From the NCBI RefSeq assembly GCF_000379525.1, contig NZ_KB902521.1, positions 1 to 52,070 of the forward strand: a DNA stretch of 52,070 bases, read 5' to 3'. Positions within the stretch are counted from its first letter, which is position 1. Each line of letters starts with the position of its first letter. The notes under the pieces are model-generated. The model was given only the letters and a program-made list of their open reading frames with translations. It ran no database searches and was not told the DNA's origin. The translations under genes and the position numbers were made by a program. Below, in pieces: positions 1 to 8,915 of this stretch. This DNA comes from Lamprocystis purpurea DSM 4197 (lineage in GTDB: Bacteria; Pseudomonadota; Gammaproteobacteria; Chromatiales; Chromatiaceae).

Positions 1-216
1 CGGCCCAGCCTGATCGTCCACTTTCTGACGTCCACGCTTGGTTTCAAACAGCGTCCCGGCCTGCTCCAGGATCTCCTTTTTCCACTGCCCCACCTGGACC
101 GGATGGACTCCATGCTCCTGTCCGATCTCGTTCGTCGTTTTGACCCCGCGGATCGCCTCCAGGCCGACTTTGGCCTTGAAGGATGCCGTGTACGTCTTGC
201 GCTTCGCTTCGCCCAT
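1..216 (-). CDS. IS3-family transposase OrfA, N-terminal 72 codons (partial)
   Basis: Small OrfA protein that supplies the helix-turn-helix DNA-binding half of an IS3 transposase; it is normally joined to OrfB by programmed frameshifting. The visible residues begin MGEAKRKTYTASFKAKVGLE and continue with the conserved EHGVHPVQVGQWKKEILEQA stretch, the usual HTH of this family. The ATG at 214-216 is preceded by an AGGGG-type ribosome site about 10 bases upstream. The frame is open to base 1 and leaves the window; OrfB with the DDE catalytic domain would lie further left. Identification as IS3 OrfA is firm; the exact IS name cannot be given. Confidence 0.85.
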   Translation of the reverse strand, partial: MGEAKRKTYTASFKAKVGLEAIRGVKTTNEIGQEHGVHPVQVGQWKKEILEQAGTLFETKRGRQKVDDQAGP

Positions 217-256
217 TATGATATGCCCCTTTTGGTTCGACGCGAGCTTAAATTAC

Positions 257-276
257 TGTCCGGTTTTCAGGGTCCA
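257..276 (-). repeat. Terminal inverted repeat of the IS3-family element
   Basis: Twenty bases reading TGGACCCTGAAAACCGGACA on the minus strand, with the outer TGG at position 276. The matching end is beyond the left edge, so this is assigned by resemblance to IS3-family termini and by its position upstream of the OrfA start. Confidence 0.6.
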
Positions 277-3200
277 CTATATCCGGCCTTGGGCCCGCAG
301 CTCACACAACGCGACCGCCAGCGCATGGACCCGCTGGTGCAACGCTGCGATGGACTGGAAGGCCGGCCGTGCGCCATGGCGGCCGGGGCCATCGGCATCC
401 AGCCAGATACCGAAGCAGGACTGCGGGTCATCCAGCGGCGGCGGGGCGTCACGCGCGCCCGTGAGGTAGCCTTCCACCGCGGCCATCCAGGCGCGATACG
501 CGGCACCGGCAAAGAGCAGCGGGACCGCATCGCGGCTCACCGCGGCGCAAGCGACCCAGACCGGATCGGGCCGCCAGGTCGCCAGCCAGCTTGGGATATC
601 CGCGGCCGGCATCGGGCGGGCAATGCCGTAGCCCTGGGCCAGTTCGCAGCCGAGTTGCAGCAGCATCTGACCCTGTTCCAGGGCCTCTACCCCCTCGGCA
701 ATGACCTGGCGGTGGAAGGCGGCGCACAGGCCGATCACGCCATCCAGAATGGCCAGGTCATCGGGGTCGTCCAACATGTCGCGCACGAAGCTCTGGTCGA
801 TCTTGATCAGCTCCACCGGCAGGCGTTTCAGGTAGGTCAGCGACGCATAGCCAGTGCCGAAGTCGTCCAGGGCACACGGCACTCCGATCTCCCGGCAGCC
901 ATCGATCACCCGGGACACCCGGGCCAGGTCTGCCAGGGCGCTGGTTTCCAGTACCTCGATCTCCAGATCCCCTGGTCTCACGTGCGGATGCGCTGCCAGG
1001 AGCGTGCGCAGGCGCGCGACGAAGTCCGCCTGCTGCAACTGGAGGGCGCCGACATTGACACTGACCGGGATCTTGAGCCCGGCGGCCTGCCAGCGCTCCA
1101 TCTGGCTCAGTGCGGTCTCGATCACCCATTCGCCGACCTCCACGGTCAGCGGATGATCCTCAATCATCGGCAGGAACTCCGCGGGCGGCAGCAGACCGCG
1201 TTGCGGGTGCTGCCAGCGGATCAGGGCCTCGGCACCGAGGACGGCCCCCGTGCGCATGTTCACCTTGGGCTGGTAATGCAGCACCAATTCGCCCGCGTCC
1301 AAGGCGCCGCGAATGCGCTCGAGGCTTTCATGATAACGGCGGACGCTGCGGTCCAGTTCGGCATCGAAGACGTGGTACCGGTTCTTACCTGCCAGTTTCG
1401 CCTGATACATCGCTTGATCGGCTTGGCGCAGCAGTTGCCCCGCATCGATGACGTCCGCCTGCGGGTAGAAGGTGACACCGACACTGGCGGAGACTTGCAA
1501 CACCTGCTCACCAATTGGTACCGACTGGGCCGCGGCGGCGAGCAGGCGGGTGATCAGCGGCACGCTGGCCTGGATGTCGGCCAGGTCGAGCAGCACGGCG
1601 ACGAACTCGTCCCCGCCGATACGGGCGAGGGTATCGCCTTCGCGCAGGACCTGCTGCATGCTGGCCGCCACGGCGATCAGCAACTGGTCGCCCACGGCAT
1701 GCCCGTGCTCGTCGTTGATGGCCTTGAAGCCGTCCAGATCGAGAAAGGCGACCGCCAGCAGGCGCTCATAGCGCTGCGCCTGGACCATGCCTTGGTGCAG
1801 GCGGTCCGCCAACAGGACACGATTGGGAAGGCCCGTCAACGCATCGTAGTGAGCGATGTGCTGCAGCGTCTGTTCTTGCTCTTTGATCAGGGTGATGTCG
1901 GAGAACAACGAAACGTACTGCAGGGTGTTGCCCGCGGCATCGGGCACAGCGCTGATGGTTTGCATCACGGCGTACACTTCGCCGTCATTGCGGCGGTTCC
2001 AGATCTCGCCGGACCATTGGCCGCGCGCGATGAGGCTGTCCCACATGTTGGCGTAAAATGCCTGATCCTGACGGCCGGAGCTCAGCAGGCGCGGGTTGCG
2101 GCCCAGGACGTCCTCGCGACGGTAGCTGGTGATCCGACTGAATGCGTCATTGACATCGATGATGGTGCCGTCAGCGGCGGTGATCATGATGCCTTCATAG
2201 GCGTGGGTGAAGACGCTGGCCGCCAACTGGACCTTCTGTTCCGCCTGCTTCCATTCGGTAATGTCCTCGTAGATTCCCAGCAATCCGAACACGACGTGGT
2301 CCTGATCCCGGAGCGCGACCTTTGACGTACGCAGCCACATCGTCTGTCCGCTCGGGGTCGTCTGCTGCTCATCATAGGACAGTTTGGGGATACCAGAGGC
2401 CATGACGGACTGGTCATCGGCCTGATACAGAGCGGCCTGATCAGACCATCCCAACTGATCGTCGTCTTTTCCGATCACATCCTGTACGTGCGCCATGCCG
2501 GCGTCCCTGGCAAAGGCCGTATTGCACCCGAGATAACACAGGTTGCGATCCTTCCAGAACACCCGGATCGGCACGGTATCGATGACCGTCAGGAGCAGCG
2601 CCCGCGTTTCCGCAATCTCCGCTTCGATCCGTCTGCGCTCGGTGATGTCGGCGATAAAGCCATGCCACAGCGTCGCGCCGTCCGCTTGCCGGTCCGGCAG
2701 TGCGTTGCCCAAGAGCCAGCGGCTGCTGCCATCGTCAAATATCAGCCTGAACTCTTGATCCCATTTGGTTAAGTCGCGGGCCGATTGTTGGATGGACGCC
2801 TGGACACGGTCAAGATCGTCCGGGTGAACCAGCGCAAAGAGGCTTGACGCATCGTGACGGACGTCCTGCGGGCTGACCCGGAACATCTCACGGAGGGCCT
2901 CGCTGGCGAACGGCATGCAGCTACTGCCATCGGGGTGCAAACGGTATTGAAAGACAACCCCTGGAACGCGGTCAGAAATCTTCTGGAGAAGACGAAATCC
3001 CGCTTCCCGTTCATCCTCCAGCCGCTTGCGCTCAGTGATGTCATGAAGACTCGCCAGAAGGGTCGTTTTCCCTTCAAGTTGGATGGCACTGAGCAGGGTT
3101 TCGGCGATGAAGGTCTGACCGTTATCCAGCCGTTTGTGTATCCACTCGAAACGGCAGCCCCCGTGCTTCATCGCCATGGCGATATGCCGATTGGACAGCG

Positions 3201-4890
3201 TCATGGAGTCCGTGCCGCACGGCTGTTGCGGCGGCGATACATCGGCAGGGTGATAGGAGCAGAAGTCCTCCGGTGTCGCGCAACCGAATAACGCCACGGT
3301 TGCCTTGTTGCAGTCGAGGAAACCTCCTTCGCCCAGCAACATCACTGCGGCGTTGGTCGAATCGAAGAACGCGCGGAACATCGTCTCGGATCGACGAAAC
3401 GCCAGTTCCGCCTGTTTACGTTTGGTAATGTCGGTATGTGTGATGACGACACCAGCGCTGGTGTCGCGCCCCAGTGGCGTGACGGTCATCGTGAACCAGC
3501 GCTGTTGCGCCGGTGAATGGTAGGGGTATTCCAGTGTGAAGCTGGGTAAGCGGCCGTCCAACACCGCCCGGATGCCCGCGCCGGCGCTCGCTCCATCATC
3601 CTGCGCACTGCAACCGGTGCCGGTCCGGCAGACCTCCAGATAATTGATGCCGACTTCCGTATGCAGCGCCGGCTGGCCGGGTTCGTTGCCGTTGTCCAGG
3701 GCGAAGCGCCGCCAGGGTTCGTTGATCGCCAGGATCATCCCGTCGTGCCTCACCACGACGATCTCGGCGGGGATAGCATCCAGAATGGCTAGCGTGAAGG
3801 CTTCACTCTCCCTCAAGAGCGTCTCGTGCCGTCTGATCGCTTCGGTGAGCTTGCCGGCGATGCGTTCGGCGTTGGTTCGCGTGTTGATTACCGCGAGCAT
3901 CAACCAGAACAGCAGGCCAGTGAGCGCCAGGCCGCCGGCCAGGGTTGCCCAGACCGGCGCGTCGCCGATGCCGGGGGCGCTTGCGGTGCGCTCGAACATC
4001 AGCAGCCACGGCTGGCCGTTGAAGTCGAGCACCCGCTGTTGGTGCAACGGCGAAGGCCCAGCGGGTGCGCTGTCCGGTTGGCTGTCGAACAGGAGTCCGG
4101 CGGGCGCCGCCTCGCGACCATCGTAGATGGTCAGGTCGACGGCCTTGCCTTCACGGCTGCGCCAGTCACCGAGGATGCCGGTCATCAGGTCATTCATGCG
4201 GTAGGGGCTGTAGGCCCAGCCGAGCAGCGCGGCGCGCCGTTGTTCAAGCGTGTCCACCGGTGCCCCATTGCGATAGACGGGGACATACATGAGAGTCCCG
4301 GCCTGGATCTCAGTGCCGGTCTCCTGTACCAGTTCCACTTTACCAGACAGGGCCGCCTCGCCGGTGTCGCGCGCCTGGTCCATGGCAGCCCGCCGGACCG
4401 GCTCAGCGTACATATCAAAACCGAAGGCGCGCAGGTTGCGGTCGCGGAAAGGTTCGAGGTAGATGATGGAGGTGTAGAGGGCGCGGGGGCCGGACGGACG
4501 GACGCTGTAGTCGGGAAATCCTTCGCTCCGGATGCGGGCGAGGTGGGCGGCGAGTTGCTCCGGGGGGATGACTTCTGCAAACCCGATCCCTTGAACGCCG
4601 GGAACACGGCCACTCGCCCGCAGGGTCTCGACGTAGGCCCGCCATTCGTTGCGCTCCACCGTGGTCAACGCGGCAAACAGGGCGGCACCGCCGCGCAGCA
4701 TCAGGGCATAGGCGCCCAAGCGCTCCTGGACTTTGAGGGCGATCTGATCGCAGTTGAAGGCGAACTGCCGCACCGCATCCTGTTGGATGCCCTGCCTGAC
4801 CTGAAGGGCAGCGAAGACGCTCGCCAGTAACCCGACGCCGAGGGTGATCCAGGCGAGTCGCGTCTTGCGGAATCGATGAAATTTCTGCAT
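277..4890 (-). CDS. Membrane CHASE-PAS(x5)-GGDEF-EAL protein with a C-terminal CZB-like tail
   Basis: Predicted bifunctional cyclic-di-GMP enzyme of 1537 residues in the inner membrane. A transmembrane helix at about 12-30 and another at about 313-335 bracket a periplasmic CHASE-type sensor. About five PAS units follow between 355 and 1005. The GGDEF motif (1092-1096) is intact, with an RxxD inhibitory site (REGD, 1083-1086) five residues before it. The EAL motif (1221-1223) and DDFGTGY are also intact, so both diguanylate cyclase and phosphodiesterase activities are possible. After about 1450 comes a region resembling the chemoreceptor zinc-binding (CZB) domain. It ends abruptly at RAQGRI with a TAG touching the IS3 end at 276, so the C-terminus is probably cut short. 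No strong ribosome site is seen before ATG 4890. The signal sensed is unknown. Confidence 0.9.
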   Translation of the reverse strand: MQKFHRFRKTRLAWITLGVGLLASVFAALQVRQGIQQDAVRQFAFNCDQIALKVQERLGAYALMLRGGAALFAALTTVERNEWRAYVETLRASGRVPGVQGIGFAEVIPPEQLAAHLARIRSEGFPDYSVRPSGPRALYTSIIYLEPFRDRNLRAFGFDMYAEPVRRAAMDQARDTGEAALSGKVELVQETGTEIQAGTLMYVPVYRNGAPVDTLEQRRAALLGWAYSPYRMNDLMTGILGDWRSREGKAVDLTIYDGREAAPAGLLFDSQPDSAPAGPSPLHQQRVLDFNGQPWLLMFERTASAPGIGDAPVWATLAGGLALTGLLFWLMLAVINTRTNAERIAGKLTEAIRRHETLLRESEAFTLAILDAIPAEIVVVRHDGMILAINEPWRRFALDNGNEPGQPALHTEVGINYLEVCRTGTGCSAQDDGASAGAGIRAVLDGRLPSFTLEYPYHSPAQQRWFTMTVTPLGRDTSAGVVITHTDITKRKQAELAFRRSETMFRAFFDSTNAAVMLLGEGGFLDCNKATVALFGCATPEDFCSYHPADVSPPQQPCGTDSMTLSNRHIAMAMKHGGCRFEWIHKRLDNGQTFIAETLLSAIQLEGKTTLLASLHDITERKRLEDEREAGFRLLQKISDRVPGVVFQYRLHPDGSSCMPFASEALREMFRVSPQDVRHDASSLFALVHPDDLDRVQASIQQSARDLTKWDQEFRLIFDDGSSRWLLGNALPDRQADGATLWHGFIADITERRRIEAEIAETRALLLTVIDTVPIRVFWKDRNLCYLGCNTAFARDAGMAHVQDVIGKDDDQLGWSDQAALYQADDQSVMASGIPKLSYDEQQTTPSGQTMWLRTSKVALRDQDHVVFGLLGIYEDITEWKQAEQKVQLAASVFTHAYEGIMITAADGTIIDVNDAFSRITSYRREDVLGRNPRLLSSGRQDQAFYANMWDSLIARGQWSGEIWNRRNDGEVYAVMQTISAVPDAAGNTLQYVSLFSDITLIKEQEQTLQHIAHYDALTGLPNRVLLADRLHQGMVQAQRYERLLAVAFLDLDGFKAINDEHGHAVGDQLLIAVAASMQQVLREGDTLARIGGDEFVAVLLDLADIQASVPLITRLLAAAAQSVPIGEQVLQVSASVGVTFYPQADVIDAGQLLRQADQAMYQAKLAGKNRYHVFDAELDRSVRRYHESLERIRGALDAGELVLHYQPKVNMRTGAVLGAEALIRWQHPQRGLLPPAEFLPMIEDHPLTVEVGEWVIETALSQMERWQAAGLKIPVSVNVGALQLQQADFVARLRTLLAAHPHVRPGDLEIEVLETSALADLARVSRVIDGCREIGVPCALDDFGTGYASLTYLKRLPVELIKIDQSFVRDMLDDPDDLAILDGVIGLCAAFHRQVIAEGVEALEQGQMLLQLGCELAQGYGIARPMPAADIPSWLATWRPDPVWVACAAVSRDAVPLLFAGAAYRAWMAAVEGYLTGARDAPPPLDDPQSCFGIWLDADGPGRHGARPAFQSIAALHQRVHALAVALCELRAQGRI

Positions 4891-5504
4891 CGGGATCGCG
4901 TGTATAGCGGGCAGCGCCGAGCGCGCCGCCCATTATCCACCCAGACGGGGTCGCCGCGGGGTCCTGCCACGACGCTGCCGGCTTCAAGCTCGAACAGGTC
5001 GGTCTCGCCGACTGGCTCATTCAGGCTGTAGTCGAGCCGGATCGTCGTCGGCACCCGGCTGGCCAGCAGGCGCTTGTGGGCGTTGCGGTCATCTTTGTCG
5101 GCGTAGCCGATGGTGACCTGGATGGTCGGGAAGGTCGCATCGGCGCGTGGCGGATTTTGCTTGCAACGCTGGATATGGTAGATGCCGCCGCACAAGTCAG
5201 GCGCGCGGAGCATGTCGAGAAAGGGGCGCCCGATGGTGGCGACGCGCCGCGGCTTGCCCTGCACGGTCACATAGGCTCCGGGGTCGCACTGGACGCTGGT
5301 GTGGACGCTGATGATCTTGCGGTTGATTTTGTCGAGCCGCAAGCGGCGTAGCGGCGGCAAGCCGGCTTGGAGGTAGGTGGCGAGACCCTCAGCCCCGAGT
5401 GCCCTCTGCATGGATTCGGTCGCCCGCCGGCCCCACTGCGGCGAGGGCAAGGAGGTCACGAACAGCAGCTTGGGCAAGCGGTCGGTGAGGCCGTGGTAGT
5501 TCAT
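4701..5504 (-). pseudogene. Decayed AbiEi-like antitoxin frame
   Basis: The readable part resembles type IV antitoxins of the AbiEi family. DPFCYLSHLSAMNYHGLTDR, followed by a LLFVTSL strand, matches their 'x-SALxxHGL' block, and a later LRAPDLCGG stretch also fits. The homologous-looking frame runs upstream of ATG 5504 as far as 5687 (RVTRYKATTFSCCVDPFCYL), but no ATG, GTG or TTG is found there, and the usual N-terminal winged helix is missing. At the 3' end the frame runs 190 bases into the start of the GGDEF-EAL gene and loses sense after about VVAGPRGDP. No AbiEii toxin gene follows. I read it as a relic with both ends damaged. The family assignment is by eye and moderate. Confidence 0.4.
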
Positions 5505-5664
5505 GGCGCTCAGGTGCGAGAGATAACAGAATGGGTCGACGCAGCAAGAGAAGGTCGTCGCCTTGTACCGAGTGACCCGCGGTGATCCCCGTGAGGCTGA
5601 CGTTTTTCGCGGCCGGGACCGGATTCCGACCGAGCGAAGGGGTCCGACAATCTTTGGAACCCTT

Positions 5665-6015
5665 TTAGCGGGTCGGGTCGCTCTCGATCATGGCCGTCTC
5701 GCGGATCAGCGCCCGACCCCGGGCGTCCGCCTTGCGGTACATCCCGAGTAGGTCAAGCTCGTCGGGGCTGAAGCGCATCAGCGGCTCGACACAGAGCAGG
5801 TAGCCCGGCGTGACCGTGCCCAGGGCCTTGGCCAACAGGCAGGCCTCCTCGATGCCGATGCGCCGTTGGGCCCGCTCATAGTTGCTGATCATCGAAACTG
5901 AAACCTTGCCTTCGGTTCGGTCGGACAATTGCGCTAGGGATAGGCTGGACGCGCTGCGGGCGAGGCGCAGCCGCTCGGCGATCTGAAAGTTCAGGGTGAG
6001 CCGGTCTTCGATCAT
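5665..6015 (-). CDS. XRE-family (HTH_3) transcriptional regulator
   Basis: A 116-residue protein with one Cro/C1-type helix-turn-helix near residues 8-70: AERLRLARSASSLSLAQLSD, then SVSMISNYERAQRRI as recognition helix and following turn. Such proteins usually repress small accessory or mobile operons. It follows the SSB-like gene by 43 bases on the same strand, so the two are probably cotranscribed. The start at 6015 (MIEDRLTLNF) is chosen because it lies outside the SSB gene. No clear ribosome site precedes it, and a GTG at 6054 or an ATG inside ssb at 6105 are alternatives. Its stop lies inside the upstream part of the decayed antitoxin frame. Confidence 0.8.
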   Translation of the reverse strand: MIEDRLTLNFQIAERLRLARSASSLSLAQLSDRTEGKVSVSMISNYERAQRRIGIEEACLLAKALGTVTPGYLLCVEPLMRFSPDELDLLGMYRKADARGRALIRETAMIESDPTR

Positions 6016-6058
6016 GATGCCGCGGCTGGTTTGGCGGTTTGCTCGAACGCGCACCCGT

Positions 6059-6481
6059 TCAAAACGGGATGTCATCATCGTAGAACGGCACCGGCTCCGA
6101 CTCAACTGGGGGCGCCGGGTCCCGCGCCGGTTCGCCTCGGCTCTTCGCGCGCGCCCCGCCGGTCGGCTTGGCCGAGGTGGTCACCACCAGCGAGTCGCAC
6201 AGCATGGCCCAGGACTCGCGCGGTTCGCCGTCCACGGGGGTATAAATGCCGCGCGTCATGCGCCCCAGGGCGGCGACCATCTGGCCCTTCTGCGCCCGCT
6301 GCAAGGTCTGCGCGGCGACGCCGAACGCGAGAAGACCAACCCACAGGGTTTCCGGCGCCGCCGCATCCCGGGGCGTGACATCGACGGCAACCTGGACCGT
6401 GGTCATGTCTTTGCCGCTCTTGGTGGTGCGGGCCACGGGATCGCCACCCAGGCGACCGTACAAATTGGCGATCAGGCTCAT
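6059..6481 (-). CDS. ssb: Single-stranded DNA-binding protein, mobile-element type
   Basis: OB-fold protein of 140 residues that coats single-stranded DNA in replication and repair. The fold begins MSLIANLYGRLGGDPVARTT and continues to about residue 105. A disordered linker follows, ending in the acidic tip DDDIPF, the tail that recruits partner proteins. The N-terminus differs from the chromosomal MxRGINKV type and is closer to SSB variants of integrative elements and plasmids (inference). A ribosome site AAGGAG lies 10 bases before ATG 6481. It sits directly after pdxA, where ksgA is commonly found, and is followed by an XRE regulator, suggesting leftover cargo from an integrated element. 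Confidence 0.8.
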   Translation of the reverse strand: MSLIANLYGRLGGDPVARTTKSGKDMTTVQVAVDVTPRDAAAPETLWVGLLAFGVAAQTLQRAQKGQMVAALGRMTRGIYTPVDGEPRESWAMLCDSLVVTTSAKPTGGARAKSRGEPARDPAPPVESEPVPFYDDDIPF

Positions 6482-6565
6482 CGGGCGGCTGCTCCTTGGT
6501 TGACTAAGTGCTATGGACTTGTGTCGCTTGTTGAACGGTTCCCAACGCGATTGCCGGCAATCGCC

Positions 6566-7546
6566 TTAACCCGGAGCGTCCACCATGACCAGCGCGGCCG
6601 CAATCGCGGCGCGCAGACTCCCGAGGTCGGCGCGATCCGTTCCCGCCAGGTCCAGCGCGGTGCCATGATCCACGGAGGTGCGGATGATCGGCAGCCCCAG
6701 GGTGATGTTGACCGCCTGACCGAACCCCAGGTGCTTGAGCACCGGCAGGCCCTGATCATGGTACATGGCCAGCACGACGTCCGCGGCCGCCAGGCGCTCC
6801 GGTAAGAAGGCGGTATCCGCCGGCAGGGGGCCGGCCAGGTCCCAGCCGCGTTCGCGCAGTTCGTTGAGGACCGGCGTGATCACCTCGATTTCCTCCCGCC
6901 CCAGATAGCCGCCTTCGCCCGCGTGGGGGTTGAGCCCACAGACCAGAATGCGCGGGGCGGCGATGCCGAAGCGTCGGCTGAGATCCGCGTGCAGGACCTC
7001 GATGACGTGGCGCAGGTGCGGCCCGGTGATGGCGGCGCTGACTTGACTCAGCGGCAGGTGGGTGGTGACCAAGGCGACCCGCAGACCCGGGGTGGCAAGC
7101 AGCATCACCGGATGCGCGTGACACCGCTCGGCCAGGAACTCGGTGTGTCCGGTGAAGTGCAGGCCCGCTTGGTTGAGGATGCCCTTATGGATCGGGCCCG
7201 TGACCAGCGCATCAAACATGCCCGTCAGACACCCATCGCAGCCGATTCTCAGTGTTTCGAGCACATAGGCGGCATTGGCGGTATCCAGTCGGCCCGGCAG
7301 CACGGCGGCACCCAGCGGCACCGGAGCGACCCATAACTGCGCCGCTGCACTCGGGCGACGCGGGGTGTCGGCCGCAAAGGTGAGACAGCGCAGCGGCAGC
7401 CCGAGTGCGTGCGCACGCGCGGTCAGCAAGTTGGGGTCGGCGACGGCGATCAACTGGGCCGCGCCGGCTTCCTGAGCCAGGCGAACCAGCAGATCGGGGC
7501 CGATCCCGGCCGGTTCTCCCGGAGTGATGACGAGCCGCGGAGTCAT
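6566..7546 (-). CDS. pdxA: 4-hydroxythreonine-4-phosphate dehydrogenase PdxA
   Basis: NAD-dependent enzyme that oxidises 4-phosphohydroxy-L-threonine in the DXP-dependent pyridoxal phosphate pathway; cytoplasmic. The 326 residues fit the family. Seen in order: [20 protein letters not shown] at the N-terminus, [11 protein letters not shown] (first metal-binding His), TTHLPLSQV (second His) and [20 protein letters not shown] (third His and substrate loop). The start at 7546 is chosen because it gives the standard N-terminus; an in-frame upstream ATG at 7609 would overlap surA. It lies 13 bases after surA, as in the widespread lptD-surA-pdxA-ksgA-apaG operon, but ksgA does not follow here. Confidence 0.96.
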   Translation of the reverse strand: MTPRLVITPGEPAGIGPDLLVRLAQEAGAAQLIAVADPNLLTARAHALGLPLRCLTFAADTPRRPSAAAQLWVAPVPLGAAVLPGRLDTANAAYVLETLRIGCDGCLTGMFDALVTGPIHKGILNQAGLHFTGHTEFLAERCHAHPVMLLATPGLRVALVTTHLPLSQVSAAITGPHLRHVIEVLHADLSRRFGIAAPRILVCGLNPHAGEGGYLGREEIEVITPVLNELRERGWDLAGPLPADTAFLPERLAAADVVLAMYHDQGLPVLKHLGFGQAVNITLGLPIIRTSVDHGTALDLAGTDRADLGSLRAAIAAALVMVDAPG

Positions 7547-7559
7547 GCGTGCGTTCCTC

Positions 7560-8915
7560 TCAGCGTTCAGCGTTGGCGGCATCGAGCCGCAGTTCGACAT
7601 AGGCCTCATCGCGCAGCCGCTTCAGCCAGGCGTCGGTGGCCTCGTCCACCTTGCGCCGCTGGATCGCCTCTTTCGCCTTGAGCCGCAGCAATTCATCCGC
7701 GGTGTCCTGGCTGCGGCGCTCCTGCACCTGAATGATATGCCAACCGAATGAGCTGTGGACCGGTTCGCTGACCTCATTGGGGGCGAGCTTATTCATCGCT
7801 GCTTCAAACTCCGGCACGGTTTGCCCCGGATTGACCCAGCCCAGGTCGCCTCCCTTCAGGGCCGAACCCGTATCGTCCGAGTGGGCGCGGGCCAGGGTCG
7901 CGAAATCATCGCCGCCGACAATCCGCATGCGCAATTGCGCCAGCCGGGTCTTGGCATCTTCATCAGCAACCAGTTCGTTGGGGCGGATCAGGATATGGCG
8001 GGCCCTGGTCTGGGTGACGTTACCCGGCACGCCGCCCTTGATCTCCGCCAAGCGGATGATATTGAAGCCGCTCGGGCTGCGGATCGGATCAGTGATCTCA
8101 CCCTGCGCCATGGTTTGGGCCTTGTCTGCGACCAGGCTCGGCACGGCGGCCATCTCGAACCACCCCAGATCGCCGCCTTGCAGGGCGGTGCGCCCCTCGG
8201 AACTGGCGGCGGCAACCGCGGCGAAATCCGCTCCGCCGCGTAATTTGGCCACCAGTTGCTTGGCCTTGGCCTCGGCTTGGGCAATCTGGGCGGGTGACGG
8301 ATCATCGGGCAGTGCGATCAGGATGTGCTGCAGCCGCACCTGTTCACGCGGCATCAGTTGACCCTTTTCCCGTTGGAGGAAGCGTTCCACCTCCTGATCG
8401 CTGACCTGGATGGTGCCCACGACCTCCTGGTTTTGCAGTCGGCCGGTGAGGATCTGCATGCGGGTGTCCTCGCGAAAGGCTTCAAAGCGCATCCCACTGC
8501 TCTCCAGCGTCGCCTGCAGTTCTTCGATCGAAAGATTGTTACGGCTCGCGATCGACCGGATCGCGCTGGTCAGGGCCGCCTCGTCGACCGTGATGCCGAG
8601 CTGTTTGGCACGCTGTTGCTGGAGCCGTTTCAGGATCAGCCGCTCCAGCACCTGTTTGCGCAACTGCTCCGGCGGGGGTACCGGGGTGCCCTGTTCCTGA
8701 AGTTGGGGGATCGTCTGCGCCATCTCGCGGGACACCTCGCTTTGCACCACCACGTCATCATTGACAATGGCGACGATCGAGTCGAGTTCTTCGGCGTTGG
8801 CGAGCGGGTGCGTCAGGCCCAGGCAGAGCAGGCCGACGACCAACCAGAACAGCGCCCCGAAGGCGGTGCGGGTCGGTGTGTGTGGGCCGTCACGATCAGT
8901 CCGAGTCATAGCCAT
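7560..8915 (-). CDS. surA: Periplasmic peptidyl-prolyl isomerase/chaperone SurA
   Basis: Periplasmic chaperone that escorts outer-membrane beta-barrels, including LptD, to the BAM complex. The 451-residue protein has a signal peptide (hydrophobic segment about 19-38, cleavage after about ANA), the N-terminal SurA domain beginning [20 protein letters not shown], and two parvulin (PpiC) domains at about 190-290 and 300-400. Each parvulin domain shows the typical ARHILI or LQHILIAL opening and GGDLGW motif. The start overlaps the 3' end of lptD by 20 bases, implying translational coupling, and pdxA follows after 13 bases. Nothing unusual in length or motifs. Confidence 0.96.
   Translation of the reverse strand: MAMTRTDRDGPHTPTRTAFGALFWLVVGLLCLGLTHPLANAEELDSIVAIVNDDVVVQSEVSREMAQTIPQLQEQGTPVPPPEQLRKQVLERLILKRLQQQRAKQLGITVDEAALTSAIRSIASRNNLSIEELQATLESSGMRFEAFREDTRMQILTGRLQNQEVVGTIQVSDQEVERFLQREKGQLMPREQVRLQHILIALPDDPSPAQIAQAEAKAKQLVAKLRGGADFAAVAAASSEGRTALQGGDLGWFEMAAVPSLVADKAQTMAQGEITDPIRSPSGFNIIRLAEIKGGVPGNVTQTRARHILIRPNELVADEDAKTRLAQLRMRIVGGDDFATLARAHSDDTGSALKGGDLGWVNPGQTVPEFEAAMNKLAPNEVSEPVHSSFGWHIIQVQERRSQDTADELLRLKAKEAIQRRKVDEATDAWLKRLRDEAYVELRLDAANAER

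Larger units (their letters stand above)
1..276 (-). mobile_element. End of an IS3-family insertion sequence (continues off the left edge)
   Basis: The element reads leftward and leaves the window. Its outer end is placed at 276 from a terminal sequence on the minus strand that starts TGGACCCTGAAAACCGGACA, typical of IS3-family ends, followed by an OrfA-type transposase start. The neighbouring sensor gene stops at 277-279, immediately outside the element. The second end and the target duplication lie outside the window, so completeness cannot be judged. Confidence 0.75.

Noticed and set aside
103-2325. 740-codon open frame on the plus strand opposite the GGDEF-EAL gene
   Set aside because: It is the antisense shadow of a GC-rich gene. 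The product has no domain, while the minus strand encodes a complete multi-domain protein.
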